A stretch of 9,018 bases of DNA from positions 1-9,018 of the forward strand of contig JALXDW010000034.1 of the NCBI GenBank assembly GCA_027070385.1, given 5' to 3'. The translations under genes were made by a program, and so were the position numbers. The notes beneath the pieces are model-generated. The model did no database searches. It saw nothing but the letters and a program-made list of their open reading frames with translations, and had not been told where the DNA came from. The stretch comes from Chromatiales bacterium. Lineage in GTDB: Bacteria > Pseudomonadota > Gammaproteobacteria > UBA6429 > Thiohalophilaceae. Of this stretch, positions 1 to 6,285 are shown in pieces (within the stretch, counting starts at the first letter, position 1; each line of letters opens with the position of its first letter).

Positions 1-649
1 CATCGATGGATATGTTGTATGCTGCCAATGCGGTGCTATCAAGCTCCACATGCACGACGTCCTTATCGCCACCAATGGTATAAATATCACGTGTTCCTTT
101 AACACGTTTAATTTCAGTTTCGATAGAGTGTGCTATTTTTAATAACTCATGGTGAGTAACTTTTACATCTTTGCTCCAAAGTGTGAGCGAAACGATTGGA
201 ACATCATCAATGCCTTTGGGTTTGATCAATGGTTGACCCACCCCCATATTTTTTGGCAGCCAGTCCTGCTTGGAATACAAGGCATTGTATAAACGCACAA
301 TCGCCTGAGTACGATCTTCTCCGACTTTAAACTGAATGGTTAATACTGACAGCCCCGGTTTGGAAACCGAATAAATATGTTTGACTCCCTGCAACTCCGA
401 TAAAATACGCTCCGCTGGTGAACTGACGAGCTGTTCAACTTCTTCTGCTGATGCACCATAAAAAGGTATAAAGACATTTGCAAAGGTAACGTTGATTTGC
501 GGTTCTTCTTCACGCGGTGTAATACTTATTGCAAAAATTCCCAGTAAAAATCCCACAAGCGCCAGCAAGGGGGTGATCTCTGAAACTAAAAAGAACTTGG
601 CAAGTCGCCCCGAAGGGCCTAATTTTTTTTGTTCTAAAGCATCCGTCAT
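1..649 (-). CDS. RND efflux transporter permease, N-terminal part (runs off left edge)
   Basis: This is the inner-membrane pump of a tripartite RND efflux system, which uses proton-motive force to expel substrates through an adaptor and an outer-membrane channel. Only the first 216 codons are in the window; family members are usually just over 1000 residues. The protein starts MTDALEQKKLGPSGRLAKFF, followed by the first membrane helix at about residues 24-40. Next comes the TPREEEPQI motif, typical of one large proteobacterial RND subfamily, and then the start of the first porter domain (PFYGASAEEVEQLVSSPAE, VGEDRTQAIVRLY, KPKGIDDVPIVSLTLWS). The start ATG at 647-649 overlaps the adaptor stop codon in an ATGA arrangement, with a GGTGAG-like ribosome site upstream, so the two are very likely translationally coupled. 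Family assignment is firm. Substrate (drug, solvent or metal) cannot be told. The proton-relay residues lie outside the window. Confidence 0.93.
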   Translation of the reverse strand, partial: MTDALEQKKLGPSGRLAKFFLVSEITPLLALVGFLLGIFAISITPREEEPQINVTFANVFIPFYGASAEEVEQLVSSPAERILSELQGVKHIYSVSKPGLSVLTIQFKVGEDRTQAIVRLYNALYSKQDWLPKNMGVGQPLIKPKGIDDVPIVSLTLWSKDVKVTHHELLKIAHSIETEIKRVKGTRDIYTIGGDKDVVHVELDSTALAAYNISID

Positions 650-1671
650 TTATTCTCACCCTGAGCATTCTGCTGCTGTATGATCCTCACTGCTTTGGTC
701 GGGTTCAGAATAATACGGTCTCCTTCAGATAATCCGGCCAATACTTCTATTTTACCTTCAGAGTGCTGACGCCCTAACCGAATTTGCTGAAAATTTATCA
801 TGCCCTGTTTGTTCTTCAGATACACAGCAGTAACTTCCCCGCGGTAAGCAACGGCCTGCTCAGGAATAAGCAATGCTGTCTCTTCCCCAACGGTTAAGGC
901 CACCTGCGTATACATACCTGGGTAAACTTTATGGTTACCGGTAGGCAAATGTAACCGTGCAGTAAACGAATGACTGAGTGGATCGGCATAAGGACTAATG
1001 GATATGGACGTGGCTTTAACACGTTTTTTTCTGTTTTCACCCAGATATACCCATGCCTGTTTATATTTTCTGACTTTATGGATAATTGACTGTGGTAATT
1101 GTACGCTGGCTCGCAAGATTTCAAGTGACAAACCCGTCATCAGTTTTTGGCCGACATTGGCAAGTTCGCCCACTTCAACATGCCGCTTGACCACGATACC
1201 ACTGTAAGGTGCATGTACGACTGTATTTTCCAGTGATTCATTGGCCTGCTCAAGCAGGGCACGGGCACTTTTCAGTTTTGCTTCTGCCTTATCCAGTACA
1301 GATTTTGCAACTAGCCGCTTGGCATAAATTTCTTTCACGCGATCATAATCTGATTGCGCTTCTTCAAATTGCGCTTTTGCTGACTTGACCGCAGCACGTT
1401 GCTGCCGATCACGAAAGCGTATCAACACATCGCCTTTATTTACATAGTCATCAATATCGGCCAGAATTTCGAGTATCCGACCACGTACCTGGGAAGCGAC
1501 CGTTGCCTGACGCACGGCTTCTATTTGTGCCGATAAATAACGTATGGAGGGTATTTTACTCGATTCAACCATTGCGGTTGCCAGGTTATCTTTTGCATGA
1601 CTAACAGCGCCTATCGCTGAAAACAAAAGAGTAATGCCAAGTCGAACAGTATATGATTTGTATTTTATCAT
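646..1671 (-). CDS. RND efflux periplasmic adaptor subunit (membrane fusion protein)
   Basis: This adaptor should link the RND pump encoded just downstream to a TolC-like outer-membrane channel that is not in this window. The 341-residue protein begins with a signal peptide (about residues 1-26, ending SHA before KDN); I see no lipobox cysteine at the cleavage site. Family order is complete: first half of the lipoyl-like domain at about 45-85 (VASQVRGRILEI, NKGDVLIRF), a charged alpha-helical hairpin at about 86-150, second half of the lipoyl domain at 151-180 (VVHAPYSGIVVKRHVEVGE), a beta-barrel domain at about 185-262 (YPGMYTQVAL), and a membrane-proximal domain to about 330 (LLIPEQAVAYRGEV, GLSEGDRIIL). 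The hairpin is short, as in many 340-380 residue adaptors. The start has AAGGG close to the ATG and GAGAG 9 nt upstream. The gene overlaps the pump gene by 4 bp. Substrate is unknown. Confidence 0.93.
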   Translation of the reverse strand: MIKYKSYTVRLGITLLFSAIGAVSHAKDNLATAMVESSKIPSIRYLSAQIEAVRQATVASQVRGRILEILADIDDYVNKGDVLIRFRDRQQRAAVKSAKAQFEEAQSDYDRVKEIYAKRLVAKSVLDKAEAKLKSARALLEQANESLENTVVHAPYSGIVVKRHVEVGELANVGQKLMTGLSLEILRASVQLPQSIIHKVRKYKQAWVYLGENRKKRVKATSISISPYADPLSHSFTARLHLPTGNHKVYPGMYTQVALTVGEETALLIPEQAVAYRGEVTAVYLKNKQGMINFQQIRLGRQHSEGKIEVLAGLSEGDRIILNPTKAVRIIQQQNAQGENK

Positions 1672-2028
1672 TTTCCCTTACTCTCAAATGCTTGATAAAT
1701 TAGCGCTACAGTCTGAGGCATATAATAGCAATTCCAGACACAGAATAAATTAAAACTTGTGCCAGAGAAACGGAATCATATTGACAGTCCTCAATAGAAC
1801 AATTTGTCTTCTTTCACCCTAAATCAAGGTTTTGTAATCACGTCCAGTAAATAGTGGTTTTACTAGGGTCTGTTGATAGTAAAAAATAACACAGACAGGG
1901 GGAAAATTAGCCAAAAGCAGACAACAGATGAAAGATCAGCAGACCCTAGCTTTAAGGATAGATATATCGAACGGAAAGTGCCATCTCGAAATCGGCCCGA
2001 CACTCTGTTTCATAGCAAGGGCAGGGAT
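1672..2028. other. 357-bp intergenic region between hydrolase and efflux operon
   Basis: This AT-rich stretch separates the end of the hydrolase gene from the start of the efflux adaptor, both on the minus strand, so it should hold the efflux promoter. It contains an 87-bp inverted-repeat element (1863-1949). I find no convincing sigma-70 promoter: a minus-strand TATTAT at 1722-1727 has no good -35 partner at normal spacing. A nine-codon minus-strand reading frame with a good ribosome site lies at 1750-1779. A plus-strand 73-codon frame (1873-2094) begins inside the mobile-like element and overlaps the hydrolase gene; it has no recognisable domain and I do not call it a gene. No T-tailed terminator is visible after the hydrolase stop. 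Confidence 0.6.
1863..1949. mobile_element. MITE-like or IS-remnant element with 15-bp terminal inverted repeats
   Basis: The left end, CTAGGGTCTGTTGAT (1863-1877), and the right end, ATCAGCAGACCCTAG (1935-1949), are reverse complements with a single mismatch over 15 bp. The 57 bp between them show no further pairing and no coding capacity, so this is not a transcription terminator. If the element proper begins at GGGTCTG and ends at CAGACCC, it is flanked on both sides by TA, a possible target-site duplication, though CTAG is itself palindromic and this is ambiguous. GGGTCTGTTGA-like ends resemble the tips of insertion sequences. The likely reading is a miniature non-autonomous element or an internally deleted IS. 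No transposase remains, and the parent family cannot be named from this sequence alone. Confidence 0.55.
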
Positions 2029-2916
2029 CTAGCGAAACGTTTTGTTACACCAATTTTCTATAATTTGGCGCGTTTCTTGTGGTTTTTCCGTTAATAACCA
2101 ATGATCTGCATCAACCACTTCAATCGTAGCATTTGGAAAGCGGTTGATTATTTGTTTGGTTTGATCAAATGAACTGATGGTTGCACCTCCTGACAGCAAC
2201 ACCAGTACCGGAACATCAATATCTTCCAATGCCGGTAAAGGACGTATCACTTCATTAATATCCTGCAAATAATTAGCAAGTGGAATATATTTAAAATCGG
2301 CAAAAGGGTTGGTGTACAAATCTGCTATGGTTAATTCCGGATGCTGTTCTAGCGTCTGTCGTGTTTGCTCATCAAGCGCACGCAAATCACGTTTAGGCAA
2401 ATGCCAGCGTTTAATACCTATCATATTTAAACCACGCAGAATCAAACGCAGTGCAGAAAGAAAATGACGGTGGTTTTGGGCTTTACTTAATCGCCCATGT
2501 AAATTTTCAGGAAAAATCGGGTCAATTAAAATCAGCCCACGGGTTCGTTCAGGAAACTGGCTGGCATAATCAATCGCAATCTGCGCCCCCATGCTGTGTC
2601 CCAGAAAGACTGACTGAGTATAATGCTCAGCCTGCATGATCTGATTAATATCTTTTATCCAATCATTGCGTGAATAATTTCCCCGGTACATGGACTCGCC
2701 ATGACCGCGCAAATCCACCAGCAACAAGTCCCAGTGTTTTTTTAATGTTGTGTATTCAACAAATTCACTAAAGCGCGTACTATTGCTCGCCAAGCCATGC
2801 AGAAAGGTTAAAAGTGGCTTGGCCTGTTGTTCGTGTACAAGCCGATAGCCAATGGTTGCACCATCATCCGTTTTCATTTTGGAATAAACAATGGATGGCT
2901 CTGCTTGCTGTTTCAT
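2029..2916 (-). CDS. alpha/beta-fold hydrolase, cytosolic, substrate unknown
   Basis: The 295-residue protein has the full core of the alpha/beta hydrolase fold and no signal peptide. Visible elements are the oxyanion motif HGLASN at residues 40-45, DLRGHGES at 68-75, the nucleophile elbow GHSMG with Ser108 at 106-110, a strand ending LILIDP with Asp132, a helical lid region at about 135-220, and the catalytic histidine His272 in DADHW. The usual acid after strand 7 is missing: the segment VPVLVLLSGGATISS has no Asp at the GxxD position. Asp132, after strand 6, is therefore the likely acid. Such enzymes include esterases, lipases and C-C or epoxide hydrolases; this sequence does not choose between them. 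The start lies 16 bp after the stop of the outer-membrane protein gene on the same strand, so the two are probably cotranscribed. No clear ribosome site precedes this ATG; Met14 is an alternative start but also lacks one. Confidence 0.88.
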   Translation of the reverse strand: MKQQAEPSIVYSKMKTDDGATIGYRLVHEQQAKPLLTFLHGLASNSTRFSEFVEYTTLKKHWDLLLVDLRGHGESMYRGNYSRNDWIKDINQIMQAEHYTQSVFLGHSMGAQIAIDYASQFPERTRGLILIDPIFPENLHGRLSKAQNHRHFLSALRLILRGLNMIGIKRWHLPKRDLRALDEQTRQTLEQHPELTIADLYTNPFADFKYIPLANYLQDINEVIRPLPALEDIDVPVLVLLSGGATISSFDQTKQIINRFPNATIEVVDADHWLLTEKPQETRQIIENWCNKTFR

Positions 2917-2932
2917 TTTTTATAGCACAGAC

Positions 2933-5900
2933 TTAAAAACTGGCACCCAGTCGCAGGTAAACATTATCTTTACCCAGACGGCTATCATGCCCATGTGCAT
3001 AACCCAGCGTAATCCGCACAACAGTACTGTAACCGAAGATGGTATCGGCATAGAGTTCAACACCGGAACCAGTGTAGTATTTATCCGGGCTACCATCACG
3101 CCAGGTGGCACCGCGATCAACAAATACGGCAGCGGAGAGTTGTTGTAATCCGATGGGTGGAATCATCGCTGAACGTTCCAGACGCCAGACAGGGAAACGA
3201 TACTCCACACTCATTAAACGCATACGCCGATTGGTTAACTCTGCATGGCCTTCATCATAACCCCGCAGAAGATATTCACGTCGATTAAAAGGGGAGGAAA
3301 TCAAGGTGGATGAAAGTAACCCCGGCTCGAAATTTGTATTGTTACTGCCGCCCAGTTGAAAGGCTCGAGGGTTATCGGTACCCCGACCTTCCACTGCACG
3401 CAATGCCAACACATGCGAACCACCTAAACGAATAAATTCACGCCAATCTATGCTGTACACTTTACCGGTATAATCACTGTTACCGATGGCATCACTGTCT
3501 TCTGCAACCAGTTGAATGGAACGACCTTCGGCACGACTGACAGATTTAGGATGAATACTGGCATTTTGATAAACAATCGCTGCACCCAACAGATTATCCA
3601 CACTTGATGCCCGTGTTGTAATACTGCTGTTTTTTCGCCACGCATCTTTTTCTGTATCTTTAATCGCAGCCACATGAAAAGATAAACGATCACTGAGCGA
3701 TAATAAAGGGAATACCGCTTCTGCCTGTTGTACATTGTTACCACGCACCCGAACCAGATTATCATTATTATCAAGAAACAGTCTGTTACGATGAGAAGTG
3801 TGTAATTTTAATGTAACAGGCCAGCGGTCATAAATATAATCAAACGACCCTAACCAGTCATCATAACTTGAATCGTAGTTGGCATATGATAGCGATACAC
3901 CATAAATATGGCGCGCCAGGGTATCCCAACTATAAGTAAATGCACCTATCTGGTAATAATCACTGCCAATCGCCAGTAGCGGATGATACCAGCGTGGAAT
4001 CACACTTTCGAAAGCAGAATATTCTTTTACCGGGCTCATTTCCACACCGGTATCGGTACCTTTTACAACCGCTACGGAGATAGGGGATTTCTTTGCAACA
4101 GCCGTAGTACCCTGTTTTGCAACAGGAACCTTTCGTGTTTCCTTAACGGCTAATTTAAAAACATCATAGCCTTCTTTCGAATAACCTACATAATATAATT
4201 CATTCTCAGCATTACCCTGCACCGGATAAAATCCACCCCCTATCAGATCGGTCAAGCTGGATGTATGGCCGGTTTCAAGATTCAAGCGACGAATATTATA
4301 AATACCACCATTATCTGAACTGTATAGAATATTTTTGCCATCACGGGAAAATAGGGGATTGGTTTCTATGGCGCTATCTTTGGTAATAAAGGTCCACTGC
4401 TTTGTTGCAATATCAAACTGCTCCAGATTCCATCCTGTCTCTGGTCGGAAAACCGAGGCAATCAATTTATCTTCAACAGGTGACCAGTCAATGGATGCAA
4501 TGACTTCGGCATATTTCCCTTTCCACAGGGTTTGCAGATATTCACCTTTGGCTGTCAATAAATGTAATTCATTTTTTGCCAAACCGTTTTTAACCGCCAT
4601 TAATTTTGTACCATCGGTGTTCCAGGTTACCGTTCGATAACGTGCACAGTTTGTTAAGCGGGTTTCATCGCCACTGGCAGGATCAATATGATAAAGGTCA
4701 AAGTATAAAGCTGCATTACGACATAACTCAGGTTTGGCAAGAATAATACCGGCCTTATCATGAAGGTCAAAACGTGCTGAAAGTCTTATATCTGCAATTT
4801 CTTCAGCTTCTTTATATTCAGGTGTTTTTTCGGGCTGAGTGATGATTTTTGTTGCTGTTTTTACTTTTGTAATATTTTCTGCACGTTGATAGCCGCTACC
4901 TTTGTTAGGTCGCAAAACTTTAAGTGCCATGTTTTTATCTGCATTATAATCAATATAATATATCTCTCCCCTATCCGACACCTGTAAGGGGCCGGTAAAA
5001 TATCCATTCCGGGTAAGTTGCTCACCAATAATTTCACCGCGTTTATTCACCGCTTCCCATTGAGGTTGGTATTTGGCTTTCATTGCAGTTTCAAATTCGT
5101 CCCATAAACCCCACATATCCTTGCCCACGGTATAATAAGCATTGGAATTTACTCTCCACGGGATCACATTGTCTGAATAACTGTCAACCAGCTCAGTTAT
5201 TTTTTGCTTACCGTATTTTTCTTCTATGTATTGAAAGAAATGCACACCATACAGGTAACGTGAAGTGTTCAATGGCCATTCGGTTACCTGTGGTACATTG
5301 ACATGACGCAATGTTTTAAAACCGTCTTTGACTTCCATGCGCATTAACATATCAAAGTAACTGCTTTGACCACGACCTACACCACGTTCCTTATCCGTTT
5401 CGACATAGGTTGCCAGGCCTTCGATTAACCATGACGGTTGATAAGCATTCGGGAAAGCAGTAAAAAATGGAAAGATATAGGCTGCCCGACCAAATATTTT
5501 ACGCATGACGGATGCTGCACCGATGGCCTTGTCCAGATGTAAAATATGCAGATACTCATGTTTAATAACTGTTTCCAGCCAGTCAGAGTTATCTTCTATA
5601 CTGTTTACACTGTCGGGGCCGGATAAAAAGATGCCGGTTCGATTAGTTGGAAACGGTGTCGCATAACCATTTGAAACATCAAATTCATCCGTCAGAATAA
5701 TGTCGGTTTTGTTATCAGGTTCCCAGTCCATCATCAGACTTAATTCGGTATGCACTTCTTCGGCAATCGCCAATGTACGCCGCGCCAGCTTTTCTTCACC
5801 ATTATGGAAATGACAACGAAAATGTTTGGACTCAAGAGTAAACCAGTCCAGCGTATAATCATGTAATATAGCGGCATTAGCGGGCAATGCGCTCAATGCT

Positions 5901-5986
5901 AAAATGGTTAGTGCAAAAAATAATGTGGTAAATTGTTTTACTGTATATGCTGTTGCGGAAAAATAATGCCCCATACCCTGCTTCAT
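2933..5986 (-). CDS. outer-membrane protein: metallopeptidase-like domain + TolB-like propeller + Omp85-type barrel
   Basis: This 1017-residue exported protein has a signal peptide (about 1-38, hydrophobic core 21-35, cleavage near ANA). Residues about 45-310 form a gluzincin-like peptidase domain of the Peptidase_MA kind: the zinc motif HEYLH is at 143-147 and the probable third ligand Glu189 lies in WLIEGLATY. Residues about 320-615 carry WD40-like/TolB-like propeller repeats (VTWNTDGTKLMAV, IDWSPVEDKLIAS, LFSRDGKNILYSSDNGG). A lysine- and valine-rich linker (about 615-650) leads to a beta-barrel at about 660-1017 with Omp85 hallmarks: LLRGYDEGH at 906-914, VEYRFPVW at 927-934, VFVDRGATW at 954-962 and a terminal phenylalanine. 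No POTRA domains are present. I infer an outer-membrane barrel with a periplasmic or exposed protease-propeller head; substrate is unknown. Start: GAGGA abuts the first ATG, so Met5 (ATG at 5972-5974, about 11 nt after GAGGA) may be the real start. The hydrolase gene follows 16 bp downstream. Confidence 0.88.
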   Translation of the reverse strand: MKQGMGHYFSATAYTVKQFTTLFFALTILALSALPANAAILHDYTLDWFTLESKHFRCHFHNGEEKLARRTLAIAEEVHTELSLMMDWEPDNKTDIILTDEFDVSNGYATPFPTNRTGIFLSGPDSVNSIEDNSDWLETVIKHEYLHILHLDKAIGAASVMRKIFGRAAYIFPFFTAFPNAYQPSWLIEGLATYVETDKERGVGRGQSSYFDMLMRMEVKDGFKTLRHVNVPQVTEWPLNTSRYLYGVHFFQYIEEKYGKQKITELVDSYSDNVIPWRVNSNAYYTVGKDMWGLWDEFETAMKAKYQPQWEAVNKRGEIIGEQLTRNGYFTGPLQVSDRGEIYYIDYNADKNMALKVLRPNKGSGYQRAENITKVKTATKIITQPEKTPEYKEAEEIADIRLSARFDLHDKAGIILAKPELCRNAALYFDLYHIDPASGDETRLTNCARYRTVTWNTDGTKLMAVKNGLAKNELHLLTAKGEYLQTLWKGKYAEVIASIDWSPVEDKLIASVFRPETGWNLEQFDIATKQWTFITKDSAIETNPLFSRDGKNILYSSDNGGIYNIRRLNLETGHTSSLTDLIGGGFYPVQGNAENELYYVGYSKEGYDVFKLAVKETRKVPVAKQGTTAVAKKSPISVAVVKGTDTGVEMSPVKEYSAFESVIPRWYHPLLAIGSDYYQIGAFTYSWDTLARHIYGVSLSYANYDSSYDDWLGSFDYIYDRWPVTLKLHTSHRNRLFLDNNDNLVRVRGNNVQQAEAVFPLLSLSDRLSFHVAAIKDTEKDAWRKNSSITTRASSVDNLLGAAIVYQNASIHPKSVSRAEGRSIQLVAEDSDAIGNSDYTGKVYSIDWREFIRLGGSHVLALRAVEGRGTDNPRAFQLGGSNNTNFEPGLLSSTLISSPFNRREYLLRGYDEGHAELTNRRMRLMSVEYRFPVWRLERSAMIPPIGLQQLSAAVFVDRGATWRDGSPDKYYTGSGVELYADTIFGYSTVVRITLGYAHGHDSRLGKDNVYLRLGASF

Positions 5987-6285
5987 CCTCAGTCACTCTG
6001 CTGTATTTTTATTGCGGCCTGCAGCATAAAGCTGTATTGATTATGCCAGCCTGTCCCTTCATATTTATGTAGCAAACAGAACATAGCATTTCAGGCCTTA
6101 TGCTGCAATTTTACCGCCTGTTTCCTATTATTTACGGGCAAAATATCCTGATAGACAGAGAAATAACCCTTTCAAATTGAATCACAAGCAGACATGTTTC
6201 AACATTGTCAATATCGACGTAGCGTTCCGGCTTGGTTACACTAGTGTGCATATTTCTGATGTGTAGATTCCCTGACTGAGCTTTT
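5987..6285. promoter_or_regulatory. divergent intergenic region with three copies of TTATGCTGCA
   Basis: This 299-bp region lies between two genes that diverge, so it should carry promoters for both the outer-membrane protein unit (minus) and rep (plus). I cannot assign a convincing -35/-10 pair for either; TTGTCA at 6205-6210 and TTGAAT at 6177-6182 lack good partners. It contains the decamer TTATGCTGCA at 6098-6107, its reverse complement at 6020-6029, and a further copy at 6284-6293 that spans the rep start codon. A perfect 10-bp palindrome, ACACTAGTGT, lies at 6238-6247. These could be operator-like sites, but no named regulator matches them to my knowledge. Confidence 0.45.

Noticed and set aside
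1873..2094. 73-codon plus-strand reading frame
   Set aside because: It starts in the inverted-repeat element and ends within the hydrolase gene, has no ribosome site or domain I recognise, and looks like a chance frame.
2910..3150. Overlapping plus- and minus-strand frames at the barrel C-terminus
   Set aside because: They are shadows of the barrel-coding frame, whose terminal strand and final phenylalanine explain the region.
3448..3774. 108-codon minus-strand frame inside the outer-membrane protein gene
   Set aside because: It is a shifted frame fully within a strongly supported coding region, with no ribosome site or recognisable domain.
6238..6247. Palindrome ACACTAGTGT as a repressor operator
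   Set aside because: A single 10-bp palindrome without a second copy, a mapped promoter or a nearby regulator gene is not enough to call a site.
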